Shown here piece by piece: positions 1 through 7,646 of a stretch of 64,000 bases of DNA. Origin of the DNA: CAWKCE01 sp032127035 (GTDB taxonomy: Bacteria; Actinomycetota; Actinomycetes; JAHEKZ01); the NCBI GenBank assembly GCA_963848085.1, contig CAWKCE010000005.1, positions 1-64,000 of the forward strand, given 5' to 3'. Every line of letters begins with the position of its first letter. Within the stretch, counting starts at the first letter, position 1. Made by a program: the position numbers and the translations under genes. The notes under the pieces were generated by a model, which was not told where the DNA came from, did not search any database, and was given only the letters and a program-made list of their open reading frames with translations.

Positions 1-802
1 AGGATGCCCCGGAGCCGTCCCACGCCACCGTCACGACGTCCCGGTGCCGGTTCGGCGGCTGGTCCGCGATGGCGTCCCGAACCTCACCGACGCGCTCGTC
101 CGGGAGGCAGAGACGCTGCGCGACGAGAGCCGCCCGCTCGGCCAGCGGCGTCAGGTCGGGATCGTCGCGTGTCCATCGGTAGACCACGAGTCCGCTGACC
201 CCGAGGTCTTCCACGACGGCGACGAAGTCGTCGGCGGTGGGGGCGTCGGGTCGCGCCAGATTCCAGAACTGCCGCCACAGCGGCGACATCCAGCTCAGCG
301 GGTGGCGCGGTGGCAGCTCGACAACGACACCATGTCGCGCCTTGTTGGTCAGCGCCTCGAGGAAGGGCATGAGGTCGGCGACGTTGTACGCCACGTGGTG
401 CGCGACCACGACGTCATGGGGCGCCACCTGGTCCGCGACGTCGGGCCAGGTGCCTTCGACTACGGCACCGGCGGCGGGAGTCACCGCGATGCGCTCGGTA
501 AACGCCTCGAGCATCCGCGGGTCGGCGTCGACGCCGGTCACGAGCGCGGCGCGGCGCGCGAGGGGCAGCGACGCCGCCCCCGCCCCGACTCCGACGTCGA
601 GCACCGAGCCCCCCGGGGGCAGCGCCGACGCGGCTCGCTCGTACGACCAACCGCCGGGGTGTGATGCGGCGTCGTCTGCCCGGTCGGCGAACTGCTTGAC
701 AGGGTGCGCCCAAGGGGATCCGGCAGCCTGGGCGAGGATCTCCGCCGGTAGTGCCCACTCGCCGAGAGCGTTCGCCCAACGGTCCGCCGCAGATGTCGTC
801 AC
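1..802 (-). CDS. class I SAM-dependent methyltransferase (3' end cut by window edge)
   Basis: The reverse-strand frame stays open from a GTG at 802 to the window edge, about 267 residues, so the C-terminus is missing. The glycine-rich SAM-binding motif I reads LDVGVGAGAASLPLA near residues 68-82. It is followed by an acidic residue in GVDAD (motif II) and by VVAHHVAYNV in the motif IV region. This is a Rossmann-fold methyltransferase; the substrate is not deducible. A second GTG lies one codon upstream (805), but a TACGGT box sits exactly 6 nt before 802, which favours the downstream start. The gene is divergent from the secreted protein at 946 and shares a 140-nt promoter region with it. Confidence 0.8.
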   Translation of the reverse strand, partial: MTTSAADRWANALGEWALPAEILAQAAGSPWAHPVKQFADRADDAASHPGGWSYERAASALPPGGSVLDVGVGAGAASLPLARRAALVTGVDADPRMLEAFTERIAVTPAAGAVVEGTWPDVADQVAPHDVVVAHHVAYNVADLMPFLEALTNKARHGVVVELPPRHPLSWMSPLWRQFWNLARPDAPTADDFVAVVEDLGVSGLVVYRWTRDDPDLTPLAERAALVAQRLCLPDERVGEVRDAIADQPPNRHRDVVTVAWDGSGAS

Positions 803-808
803 CACGTC

Positions 809-814
809 ACCGTA
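809..814 (-). promoter_or_regulatory. -10 box of a leaderless promoter
   Basis: TACGGT on the minus strand lies 6 nt before the GTG at 802, the spacing expected when transcription starts at the first base of the start codon. No clear -35 was seen. Confidence 0.4.
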
Positions 815-884
815 CGTCGCCGGCGTCAGAAGTTCGCAAGGACTCCGTCATCCCTGCGTTCGCCCTTGGGTCGCTCGGTCGACC

Positions 885-890
885 TAGCGT
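885..890 (+). promoter_or_regulatory. candidate -10 box for the secreted protein gene
   Basis: TAGCGT lies about 55 nt before the ATG at 946. The resulting leader would carry the strong AAGGAG ribosome site at 935-940, 5 nt before the ATG. Confidence 0.3.
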
Positions 891-945
891 CGCCATGCCA
901 GTCGATACCACCCGCCGCACCGAATCCACCATCCAAGGAGTCCCC

Positions 946-1365
946 ATGAAGCGCAGTCTCAGCCTCGTCGCCGCCGCCGTCGCGGCCGCCCCACTCGCCC
1001 TGTCCGCCACTCCCGCTCTCGCCGACAGCGGGAACGCGGCCGTCGGTTTCGGTCGGCTGTTCCACGACGGCAGTGTGGTGCGCACGGTCGTGACGCCCAC
1101 GTCCCAGCCGGGCCGCGGGGTGGACGCCATCTACCCGGTCGCCGACGGCGTCGCCGGCCAGATGCCGATCGCGTCGGTGGCGCCCGGCGACCGCGGCTAC
1201 CACGGCGGCCGCTGGGCGGTCCACCTCGTGGACTTCGCCGACGGCGTGACGCCCTACCTGTTGACCTCGGACGAGGCGGTAGCCGCTGCCGCCCTGGCGG
1301 GAGACGTGACGGTCACCCGAGTCCCGGCCGCGGACTTCGTCTGCCCGGTCGCCGGCAAGGCCTGA
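946..1365 (+). CDS. small secreted protein of unknown function
   Basis: 139 residues. The start is fixed by AAGGAG 5 nt upstream. The N-terminus is a classic Sec signal peptide: MKRS, then an Ala/Leu-rich core, then the cleavage-site-like ATPALA-D near residue 27. The mature part is about 112 residues, rich in Gly, Val and Asp, with a single cysteine close to the C-terminus (FVCPVAGKA). No domain is recognised. A hairpin follows the gene at 1408-1440. I infer only that it is exported and soluble, or loosely wall-associated. It is not obviously linked to the two-component genes downstream, which have their own promoter. Confidence 0.75.
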   Translation: MKRSLSLVAAAVAAAPLALSATPALADSGNAAVGFGRLFHDGSVVRTVVTPTSQPGRGVDAIYPVADGVAGQMPIASVAPGDRGYHGGRWAVHLVDFADGVTPYLLTSDEAVAAAALAGDVTVTRVPAADFVCPVAGKA

Positions 1366-1407
1366 GCACCCGGTCGACCGAGATATGACGGAATGGTGAC
1401 GCAGCAG

Positions 1408-1440
1408 GGCGTGCCCGGGTCGCGACGGTCCGGGCACGCC
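1408..1440. terminator. 11-bp perfect inverted repeat (terminator or operator)
   Basis: GGCGTGCCCGG at 1408-1418 pairs perfectly with CCGGGCACGCC at 1430-1440 across an 11-nt loop. It ends one base before the TACGCT -10 box of the response-regulator gene, so it lies where a -35 or an operator would be. It has no T-tract. It could end transcription of the secreted-protein gene, control the two-component operon, or both. Confidence 0.45.
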
Positions 1441-1446
1441 TACGCT
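1441..1446 (+). promoter_or_regulatory. -10 box of leaderless promoter for response regulator
   Basis: TACGCT ends 6 nt before the ATG at 1453, consistent with a leaderless transcript. The upstream arm abuts the 1408-1440 inverted repeat. Confidence 0.5.
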
Positions 1447-1452
1447 GCGCAG

Positions 1453-2148
1453 ATGCCCCGCGTCCTCGTGGTCGACGACGACCCCACGGTGTCTGAGGTG
1501 GTCGTGTCGTACCTCGAGCGCGCCGGACACATCGTGGAGCTGGCGGCGGACGGGATGTCCGCTCTCGCCGTCGCTGACGCACGGCCGCCGGACCTGGTGG
1601 TGCTGGACCTCATGCTCCCCGGCTTGGACGGTCTCGAAGTCTGCCGACGACTGCGTTCCCACAGCGACGTCCCGGTGGTGATGCTCACCGCCCTCGGCGA
1701 CGAGGCCGACCGGGTCCTCGGTCTCGAGGTCGGGGCCGACGACTACGTCACCAAACCGTTCAGCCCCCGCGAGCTCGTCCTGCGCGTCAACTCCGTGCTG
1801 CGGCGCAGCGGGCCGCCCGCAGACCACGCGGAGGGCGGGCCCACCAGCCTCGAGGACGGCGACCTGCACATCGACCTGGTTGCCCACCGAGCCACCCGAG
1901 CCGGCGCCGAGCTGGCGCTGACCACGCGTGAGTTCGACCTGCTGGCCTTCCTGCTCCTCCATCCGGGACAGGCCTTCGACCGCAAGAGCCTCATGGAGCA
2001 GGTGTGGGGTTGGTCGTTCGGGGACCAGTCAACAGTGACCGTCCACGTGCGCCGGCTGCGCGAGAAGGTCGAGCCGGACCCGTCGGCTCCGAGCCGGCTG
2101 GTCACCGTCTGGGGCGTCGGCTACCGATGGGACTCGGAGGCGCCGTGA
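1453..2148 (+). CDS. OmpR/PhoB-family response regulator
   Basis: 231 residues. The receiver domain (about 1-115) has the acidic pocket VVDDD at 6-10, the phospho-acceptor D52 in VLDLMLPG, and the conserved Lys in DDYVTKPF. A winged-helix DNA-binding domain follows (about 135-230) with TTREFDLL and the terminal VTVWGVGYRW typical of OmpR members. An upstream in-frame start at 1393 exists, but the family N-terminus and the TACGCT box both fit ATG 1453. The stop overlaps the histidine kinase start by 4 nt (GTGA), so the pair is translationally coupled. The signal sensed is unknown. Confidence 0.92.
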   Translation: MPRVLVVDDDPTVSEVVVSYLERAGHIVELAADGMSALAVADARPPDLVVLDLMLPGLDGLEVCRRLRSHSDVPVVMLTALGDEADRVLGLEVGADDYVTKPFSPRELVLRVNSVLRRSGPPADHAEGGPTSLEDGDLHIDLVAHRATRAGAELALTTREFDLLAFLLLHPGQAFDRKSLMEQVWGWSFGDQSTVTVHVRRLREKVEPDPSAPSRLVTVWGVGYRWDSEAP

Positions 2149-3170
2149 ACGACTGGGTTCTCGTCGCCGCGACCGCCGCCGCCGCCAGCGCCGTCGTGGG
2201 ATTCCTGGGGCTGCTGGCCCTCGGCCTCGCGCGCCGCCGGTCTCTCGGCGCCGCCCTCCTGCTCGTCCCCGCGGTGTCGGTGGTGGCGGTCGTCGCGGGC
2301 GTGGTCGCCACCGCCCAAGCGATGTTCCTGTCCACGCACGACCTCACCGTCGTCCTCGTCGTCTGCGCGGTCGCCGGGGTCGTCGCCGGTGCGTTCGGCG
2401 TGGTGCTGGCCCGGCGGGTGGCCGCAGTCGAACGCGCCCTCCTGCAGCAGGCCGAAGACCACGCTCGATCGGACGAGGCGGAGCGGACCCGACGCGACCT
2501 CGTCGCCTGGGTGTCCCACGATCTCCGGACACCGCTCGCCGGCATGCGAGCCATGGCCGAGGCCCTCGAGGACGGCGTGGCGGAGGACCCCGACCGCTAC
2601 CACCGACAGATGCGCACCGAGGTCGACCGGCTGTCCTCGATGGTCGACGACCTGTTCCAGCTGTCCCGGATCCACGCCGGGGCTTTGCATCTCGCGCGAC
2701 AGCAGATCGCCGTGCAGGACGTCGTCGGGGACGTCCTGGCCGGCGTCGAGCCGTTGGCAGCGACTCGTGGAGTGCAGCTCAGCGCCGAAGCCGAGTCCGT
2801 GCCGGTCCATGCCGACGCGCGCGAGCTGGGCCGCGCCCTCGGCAACCTCGTCGCCAACGCGGTCCGCCACACCCCGGACGACGGCACCGTCCAGGTGAGC
2901 GCGACCCGGGGCCAGGACGACTGGGTCGTCGTCAGCGTGACCGACATGTGCGGCGGCATCCCCGACGATGAGATCGCGCGGGTGTTCGACGTCGGCTGGC
3001 GCGGAAACCTGGCCCGGACGCCGGACGGCGACGGCGGCGCCGGGCTGGGGCTGTCCATCGTTCGCGGCATCGTCGAGGCCCACGACGGCGTCGTCACGGT
3101 GACGAACGTGGCCGGCGGCTGCCGTTTCGAGGTACGCCTGCCACCGGCGGAGCCGGCCGTCCCGGCGTAG
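2145..3170 (+). CDS. membrane sensor histidine kinase
   Basis: 341 residues starting at GTG 2145, with GGAGG five bases upstream and a 4-nt overlap with the regulator. About three hydrophobic segments occupy residues 3-100 with very short loops, so there is no large extracellular sensor domain. Then come a short linker and the dimerisation/phosphoacceptor box SHDLRTPLAG, with His about residue 125. The N-box NLVANAVRHTP, a G1-like box DMCGGIPDDEI and the G2 box GLGLSIV complete the HATPase_c domain. It is the partner of the preceding regulator. The lack of an extracytoplasmic domain suggests it senses membrane state or an intramembrane signal; that is inference. Confidence 0.9.
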   Translation: MNDWVLVAATAAAASAVVGFLGLLALGLARRRSLGAALLLVPAVSVVAVVAGVVATAQAMFLSTHDLTVVLVVCAVAGVVAGAFGVVLARRVAAVERALLQQAEDHARSDEAERTRRDLVAWVSHDLRTPLAGMRAMAEALEDGVAEDPDRYHRQMRTEVDRLSSMVDDLFQLSRIHAGALHLARQQIAVQDVVGDVLAGVEPLAATRGVQLSAEAESVPVHADARELGRALGNLVANAVRHTPDDGTVQVSATRGQDDWVVVSVTDMCGGIPDDEIARVFDVGWRGNLARTPDGDGGAGLGLSIVRGIVEAHDGVVTVTNVAGGCRFEVRLPPAEPAVPA

Positions 3171-3179
3171 CTGACAGCG

Positions 3180-3557
3180 CTACTCGGACAGCTCCGCCAG
3201 ATTTCGGTTCACCACCACCATGGTCGCGTTGTGCGCCTCGGTCGGGGTGAACTCGACCAGCTCGGTCCCGGCCTCGAGGAAGGCGGTGTGGCCGGGCCGG
3301 GCCACGTAGGCGTCCCCCGCCTGGTAGACCTCGTTGCCGCCATCGGCGTAGGAGTACACCGCACGGCCGCTCAGCACGTACCCCCAGTGACGGCACGGGC
3401 ACGAGTCCCCGGGCAGACCGACCAGCAAGGGGGCGTTGTCCGCGTCGTCGTCGTAGATCTCGAACCCGACGGTGAACCCCTCCAGGTCGGCGTACCGACC
3501 GTCGAAGCCGGGCATGGTCTCGACGTCGGGCGCGTCTTCTCGCGAGGAGTGGGACAC
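3180..3557 (-). CDS. cupin-fold small protein
   Basis: 125 residues from GTG 3557, preceded by GGAGGA. The middle and C-terminal parts show the beta-rich cupin pattern: CPCRHWGYVLSGRAVYSY, then GDAYVARPGHTAFLEAGTELVEF. Metal-ligand-like His residues occur in CRHWG and PGHTAF. It is conserved in style with actinobacterial cupins of unknown substrate. It is convergent with the histidine kinase (10 nt apart) and divergent from cofD. No pathway can be assigned. Confidence 0.7.
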   Translation of the reverse strand: MSHSSREDAPDVETMPGFDGRYADLEGFTVGFEIYDDDADNAPLLVGLPGDSCPCRHWGYVLSGRAVYSYADGGNEVYQAGDAYVARPGHTAFLEAGTELVEFTPTEAHNATMVVVNRNLAELSE

Positions 3558-3636
3558 CGGTCCTCCAGAGCGTTGTTGGTAGCCCGACCGTACCCGCCGC
3601 CGGAGGCGCGCCCGGTGCGCTGCCAGGATGACGGGC

Positions 3637-4623
3637 ATGCGGATCACTGCGCTGGCAGGCGGCATCGGCGGTGCCCGGTTCCTGCGCGGCCTGCTCGCCC
3701 ACCTGCGTTCGGCCGGCCAAGGCGACACGACCGAGGTCACCGTCATCGGGAACACCGCCGACGACATCACCTTGTTCGGGCTTCGGGTCTGTCCGGACCT
3801 GGACACCGTCATGTACACCCTCGGTGGTGGCGTGCACGAGGAGCAGGGCTGGGGCCGCGCTGACGAGACGTTCACCGTGGGCGCCGAGCTGCGCGAGTAC
3901 GACGTGCCGCCCGACTGGTTCAGCCTCGGCGACCGTGACTTCGCGACGCACATCGTCCGCACCCAGATGCTCCGCAGCGGCTGGCCGCTGAGCGACGTCA
4001 CAGCAGCCCTGTGCGACCGGTGGCAGCCGGGTGTGCGCCTCCTGCCGATGAGCGACGAGCAGGTGGAGACTCACGTGGTCGTCGACGACCCCGGAGGCGA
4101 GGGCGGCAGACGGGCACTGCACTTCCAGGAGTGGTGGGTCCGCCATCATGCGACGCTGCCGGCGCGTGAGTTCGTCTTCCTCGGGGCGGACGTCGCCAAA
4201 CCCGCCCCGGGGGTCGTGGACGCGCTTCGAGAGGCCGACGTCGTGCTCCTCCCTCCGTCGAACCCCGTTGTCAGCATCGGCCCGATCCTCGCCGTGCCCG
4301 GTGTGCGGGACGCGCTCGTCGCCACGCCGGCTCCAGTGGTGGCGGTCTCGCCCATCGTCGGTGACGCGCCCGTCCGCGGGATGGCCGACGCGTGCCTGTC
4401 CGCGATCGGAGTGAACACCACCGCGGAAGCTGTCGCCGGTCACTACGGCGCCCGCATTGCCGGCGGCCTGCTCGACGGCTGGCTCGTCGACGACGTCGAC
4501 GCGAGCACCGGAGCACCTGCCGGCGTGGTGCAACGAGCGCGCCCGCTGCTGATGACCGACGTCCCAGCCGCGGCCGCGATCGCCGGAGCCGCACTTGGCT
4601 TGGCTGTCGAGCTGCGTCGGTGA
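3637..4623 (+). CDS. cofD: CofD/FbiA, 2-phospho-L-lactate transferase of F420 synthesis
   Basis: 328 residues. The enzyme joins the phospholactyl or phosphoenolpyruvyl moiety to Fo (7,8-didemethyl-8-hydroxy-5-deazariboflavin), giving F420-0 or its dehydro form. The N-terminal LAGGIGGARFLRG is the family's nucleotide-binding signature, followed by GNTADDITLFGLRVCPDLDT and the C-terminal PIVGDAPVRGMAD. Two ATGs are possible: 3628 and 3637. AGGA sits 8 nt before 3637, and the family normally starts at this point, so 3637 is preferred. fbiB follows after 7 nt. CofC/FbiD and CofG/H (FbiC), needed for the rest of the pathway, are not in this window. Confidence 0.93.
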   Translation: MRITALAGGIGGARFLRGLLAHLRSAGQGDTTEVTVIGNTADDITLFGLRVCPDLDTVMYTLGGGVHEEQGWGRADETFTVGAELREYDVPPDWFSLGDRDFATHIVRTQMLRSGWPLSDVTAALCDRWQPGVRLLPMSDEQVETHVVVDDPGGEGGRRALHFQEWWVRHHATLPAREFVFLGADVAKPAPGVVDALREADVVLLPPSNPVVSIGPILAVPGVRDALVATPAPVVAVSPIVGDAPVRGMADACLSAIGVNTTAEAVAGHYGARIAGGLLDGWLVDDVDASTGAPAGVVQRARPLLMTDVPAAAAIAGAALGLAVELRR

Positions 4624-4630
4624 GCTCGCC

Positions 4631-5926
4631 TTGACCAGCTTTCACGTCGTCGCACTTGAGAGCATCGGCGAGGTGCGCGCCGGCGACGACGTTGCCGAGC
4701 TGATTGCCCTGGCCTACCCCGGACTGCAGGACGGCGACATCGTCGCGGTCACCAGCAAGGTCGTGAGCAAGTCGGAGGGTCGGGTCGCCAGCGCTTCGAC
4801 CCGGGAGCAGGCCATCGCCGCGGAGACAGTTCGTGTGGTCGCGAGGCGCGGACCCCTGCGCATCGTGGAGACGCGACACGGACTGGTGATGGCGGCAGCC
4901 GGGGTCGACGCCAGCAACACCGAGCCCGGGTCCGTTGTCCTGCTTCCGGAGGACCCCGACGCGTCGGCCCGTCGGATCCGGGCCGGGCTGCGGGAACGGC
5001 TCGACGTCCGGGTGGGCGTCGTGGTGTCGGACACGATGGGGCGTCCCTGGCGGCTGGGGCAGACCGACGTCGCCATCGGCGCCGCCGGTCTGCGGGTGAG
5101 CGAGGAGCTGGCCGGCACGGTCGACTCGTACGGCAACCTGCTCGAGGTGACCGAGCCGGCGATCGCTGACGAGGTGGCGGGCGCTGCCCAGCTGGTGCTG
5201 GGGAAGACCGGCGGCCGACCCGTCGCAGTCGTGCGGGGGCTCGACCAGCATGTGACCGAAGAGGACGGACCCGGTGCGGCTGCGCTGGTGCGGCCGCACG
5301 CGGACGACCTTTTCCCTCTCGGCTCCTACGACGTCCTGTCGTCTCGGCGCACGGTCCGCAGCTTCACCGACGCGCCGGTCCCGCGTGCCGATGTGCTCGC
5401 TGCCGTCGGGGACGCCCTCACCGCGCCGGCCCCCCACCACTCCACGCCCTGGCGGTTCGTCCTCGTCGAGGACGTGGGACGTCGCGCCCGGCTGCTGGAC
5501 GCCATGGCCGCTCAGTGGCGGGAGGACCTGGTGGCAGATGGCTTCTCGGAGGAGTCCGTCAGCAAGCGGCTCCGCCGCGGGCGGGTCCTTCGCGAGGCGC
5601 CCTGCTTGGTCGTCCCGTGCCTGGTTGCGGACGCGGCACATGAGTACCCGGACGCCCGACGTGGCGATGCCGAGCGCACGATGTTCCTGGTCGCGATGGG
5701 TGCCGGGGTTCAGAACCTGCTGGTGTCGCTGGCCGTCCGGGGGCTCGGGTCGGCCTGGGTCTCGTCGACGCTGTTCTGCCCGGCCGTCGTGCGTGACCAG
5801 CTCCACCTGCCCGACCACTGGCAGCCGATGGGTGCGGTGGCGGTCGGGTACCCCACGGGGGCTCCTGCGGAGCGTCCGCTCCGCGAGCCCGATGACTTCA
5901 CCGTGGTCCTCGAGGACGAGCAGTGA
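4631..5926 (+). CDS. fbiB: FbiB-type bifunctional coenzyme F420 gamma-glutamyl ligase / nitroreductase-like dehydro-F420 reductase
   Basis: 431 residues with two fused domains, as in mycobacterial FbiB. Residues about 1-225 are the CofE ligase that adds the gamma-linked glutamate tail (VTSKVVSKSEGR near residue 40, SDTMGRPWRLGQ). Residues about 235-431 are an FMN-binding nitroreductase-like domain (SSRRTVRSF, then APAPHHSTPWRF, then GLGSAWVSST). Methanogen CofE lacks the second domain. No ATG or GTG fits after the cofD stop. TTG 4631 is the best start, 7 nt beyond cofD, and the N-terminus TSFHVVALESIGEVRAGDD aligns with the family. The two genes form an operon. Confidence 0.92.
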   Translation: MTSFHVVALESIGEVRAGDDVAELIALAYPGLQDGDIVAVTSKVVSKSEGRVASASTREQAIAAETVRVVARRGPLRIVETRHGLVMAAAGVDASNTEPGSVVLLPEDPDASARRIRAGLRERLDVRVGVVVSDTMGRPWRLGQTDVAIGAAGLRVSEELAGTVDSYGNLLEVTEPAIADEVAGAAQLVLGKTGGRPVAVVRGLDQHVTEEDGPGAAALVRPHADDLFPLGSYDVLSSRRTVRSFTDAPVPRADVLAAVGDALTAPAPHHSTPWRFVLVEDVGRRARLLDAMAAQWREDLVADGFSEESVSKRLRRGRVLREAPCLVVPCLVADAAHEYPDARRGDAERTMFLVAMGAGVQNLLVSLAVRGLGSAWVSSTLFCPAVVRDQLHLPDHWQPMGAVAVGYPTGAPAERPLREPDDFTVVLEDEQ

Positions 5927-5957
5927 CAAACCTGGGGTCCGGGCGTACGGCTTCGCG

Positions 5958-5963
5958 TACCGT
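5958..5963 (+). promoter_or_regulatory. -10 box of leaderless promoter for a 30-residue membrane peptide
   Basis: TACCGT ends 6 nt before ATG 5970, the same geometry seen at about fifteen other genes here. Confidence 0.4.
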
Positions 5964-5969
5964 CACGGG

Positions 5970-6062
5970 ATGGAGATGAACAAACCTGTGGTGTTCGGCA
6001 TCCTGGGCGGCCTGGCGTGGTTCGTTCTCGGGTTGGTCATTGGGCACTACGTCTGGACTTGA
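5970..6062 (+). CDS. 30-residue single-pass membrane peptide
   Basis: The product is a short MEMNK head, one hydrophobic segment of about 22 residues rich in Gly, Leu, Val and Phe, and a HYVWT tail. It is small but supported by a TACCGT box exactly 6 nt upstream. Its TGA also overlaps the TTG start of the next gene by 4 nt (TTGA), a coupling pattern typical of real actinobacterial operons. An internal ATG at 5976 is possible. Function unknown; it could be a leader-like or regulatory membrane peptide for the 6059 gene. Confidence 0.45.
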   Translation: MEMNKPVVFGILGGLAWFVLGLVIGHYVWT

Positions 6063-6322
6063 GCGGGCACCACGTGGACACCGTTCAGCCGCTACCAACT
6101 CGGGGCGCGGTCTTCTTCGACCCGCGCGACGAGGGTCGGTCGATGCGCGTGTCCTTCCATGCCAGCACCGGCGTGTACGTGGTCAGCCTCTGGCGAGACG
6201 AGCAGTGTCTCGGCACCTTCCGGCTTCCGGTCTCCGAAGCGCCCCGCCTGGTGCACGCGCTGGTGTCACCGTTGGCCGAGATGTCGCGAGATGCTGCTGA
6301 CGACCAAGCGGAGACTGCCTGA
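6059..6322 (+). CDS. small conserved actinobacterial protein, unknown function
   Basis: 87 residues from TTG 6059, which overlaps the preceding peptide's stop by 4 nt. An upstream in-frame start at 6017 would lie inside that peptide, and GTG 6074 is another option. The core FDPRDEGRSMRVSFHAS plus YVVSLWRDEQCLGTFRLP resembles a short beta-sheet protein common in actinobacteria. There, a Met-Arg-Val strand precedes a 'LWR...C.GTFRLP' strand and an acidic C-terminal helix. No catalytic motif is seen. Convergent with the VOC gene. Confidence 0.65.
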   Translation: MSGHHVDTVQPLPTRGAVFFDPRDEGRSMRVSFHASTGVYVVSLWRDEQCLGTFRLPVSEAPRLVHALVSPLAEMSRDAADDQAETA

Positions 6323-6338
6323 CCTGCCGGGGCAGAGG

Positions 6339-6791
6339 TCAGCCGTCGTAGGCGGCCTGCAGCTCGGACACCACGATCTTCGACATCGCCAGCATCGCCG
6401 CGACGACCCGACCAGAGCGCTCCGCGTCCTCGTCGCCCATGAGTCGGCCCAGCGCCTCCGGGATGACCTGCCAGGAGACGCCGAACCGGTCCACGAGCCA
6501 GCCGCACTGGCTCGGCTCACCACCCTCGGTGAGGGCGTTCCAGTAGTAGTCGACTTCCTCCTGCCCACCCACCTCGATGAACATCGAGAAGGCCGGTGTC
6601 AGCGTGAAGTGGGGTCCGCCATTGAAGACGATGACGTTCTGCCCGGCCAGCTGCAGGCGGGCCATCATCAGCCCACCGTCCGGTCCGGGTGTCGTCTCCA
6701 AGACCGCGGACTCGTCGAAGACCGCGGTGTAGAACTCGACCGCTTCGGCGACCCGGTCGTCGAACCACAGGAACGGCGTGACGGTGGTCAT
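6339..6791 (-). CDS. VOC-superfamily (PhnB-like) protein
   Basis: 150 residues from ATG 6791, with GGAGG four bases upstream. Features of the PhnB-like glyoxalase fold are TPFLWFDDRVAEAVEFYTA at the N-terminus, then QNVIVFNGGPHF, then GWLVDRFGVSWQVIP, then LMGDEDAERSGRVVAAML at the C-terminus. These proteins are often listed as '3-demethylubiquinone-9 3-methyltransferase' family, but they are not methyltransferases and their substrates are mostly unknown. It is the second gene of a two-gene operon with the GyrI-like gene 26 nt upstream. Confidence 0.85.
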   Translation of the reverse strand: MTTVTPFLWFDDRVAEAVEFYTAVFDESAVLETTPGPDGGLMMARLQLAGQNVIVFNGGPHFTLTPAFSMFIEVGGQEEVDYYWNALTEGGEPSQCGWLVDRFGVSWQVIPEALGRLMGDEDAERSGRVVAAMLAMSKIVVSELQAAYDG

Positions 6792-6817
6792 GGAGCCTCC
6801 GCGAGGTGGGGTGGCTG

Positions 6818-7234
6818 TCACTGTGCCACGGGAAGCAGCGCGTCGACCCGATCGAGGCGGCGGTAGACCTCCAGGCTCGGCCGGCTGGGGTCACGCTCCG
6901 CCGACGACTCCAGCAGCTCGAACGCGGCAGGCAGCCGCGCGTACAGCTCCGGTGGGTCGCCGCGCAGCCGGAGTCGCAGGTACCGACCGCCTGGGAGGAC
7001 GCACTCCAGCAACGCCAGCTCGGTCTCCGCCGCCCCGTCAGCGACCTTGACGCACGCCCGGTACCAGCCCGCAACCGGGTCGAACGCTCCGATGAACCGT
7101 CGTCCCTTCAAGGAGCCGACGATGTCCTCCAGCTGCCGCCAGGCACTCGGGATGGCAACCAGCCCGTCGTCGCACTGGACGTACCGCACCCGGATGTCTG
7201 ACCGCACCACGGGTGAGGGGCCGCTGGCTGTCAT
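6818..7234 (-). CDS. GyrI-like / effector-binding-fold protein
   Basis: 138 residues. The central LKGRRFIGAFDPVAGWYRA matches the pattern of GyrI-like small-molecule-binding proteins ('LKGRKfyGvfdp..geYRACVe'). It is followed by PGGRYLRLRLRGDPPELY and an ELLESSAERDPSRPSLEVYR helix, where the family often has an Asp/Glu-rich terminus. It has no DNA-binding domain of its own. It probably binds a ligand or small molecule. It is transcribed together with the VOC protein, which suggests a small detoxification or drug-binding pair; that is inference. Confidence 0.65.
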   Translation of the reverse strand: MTASGPSPVVRSDIRVRYVQCDDGLVAIPSAWRQLEDIVGSLKGRRFIGAFDPVAGWYRACVKVADGAAETELALLECVLPGGRYLRLRLRGDPPELYARLPAAFELLESSAERDPSRPSLEVYRRLDRVDALLPVAQ

Positions 7235-7315
7235 GGGCAGCAGTATCCCCCGATGTGCGCCCGACGACCCTCACCACATCCTGTCTCCGGCACGGCCCCC
7301 CGTCTCGCCTTCCGC

Positions 7316-7361
7316 CGAGTGCACACTCGTGGGTGAGAATGGGCCGCCCAGTGCACACTCG
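7316..7361 (+). repeat. left pair of 14-bp palindromic repeats, 32-bp period
   Basis: CGAGTGCACACTCG at 7316-7329 is CGAGTG and its inverse around a CA centre. A copy with one change, CCAGTGCACACTCG, is at 7348-7361. They are separated by an 18-nt spacer and start exactly 32 bp apart. Weaker matches keeping GTGC in the same register occur at 7380 and 7412. Confidence 0.7.
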
Positions 7362-7502
7362 CAGGAGAAGTACCTCTACCGAGTGCGTCGCCGCCTTGGT
7401 CAGACGATGGTCTCGTGCATCTCGCACACCAGGTTCGCCTACCGCGGCGCCTGTGCGTTGACGAGCTTCTGGAAGCGGGTCCTCAGCTCCACCAACGCCC
7501 CC

Positions 7503-7646
7503 GAGACACAGCGACCGAACAACCGCATCCACCTCGACCTGGCGACTTCAGACGCAGTGCGCGACCACGAGATCGAGCGCGTCCTCGCCCTCGGCATCGA
7601 GAAGCATCCGCCGAGCGTGCACTCGACGTCGATATGTGTCCTGCGG
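7503..7646 (+). pseudogene. decayed VOC/glyoxalase-like gene remnant
   Basis: One forward frame reads RPNNRIHLDLATSD, then HEIERVLALGIE, and ends ICVLR. This matches the familiar 'p.kNRvHLDL...D.eaEVeRLlaLGA' and terminal 'EFCVLR' of glyoxalase-like VOC proteins. The roughly 25 residues that should lie between the two blocks are missing, and no proper start or upstream domain exists. The gap coincides with a palindromic repeat at 7612. Confidence 0.35.

Noticed and set aside
3094..4533. 479-codon reverse frame opposite cofD
   Set aside because: It is an antisense shadow of a clear CofD gene, Arg/Pro/Gly-rich with no domain.
4271..5929. 552-codon reverse frame opposite fbiB
   Set aside because: The forward strand encodes recognisable CofE and nitroreductase domains; the reverse product has none and is Arg/His-rich.
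7316..7443. CRISPR array suggested by the 32-bp period
   Set aside because: Only two good repeats per cluster, a 14-bp palindromic unit with 18-nt spacers, and no cas genes nearby.
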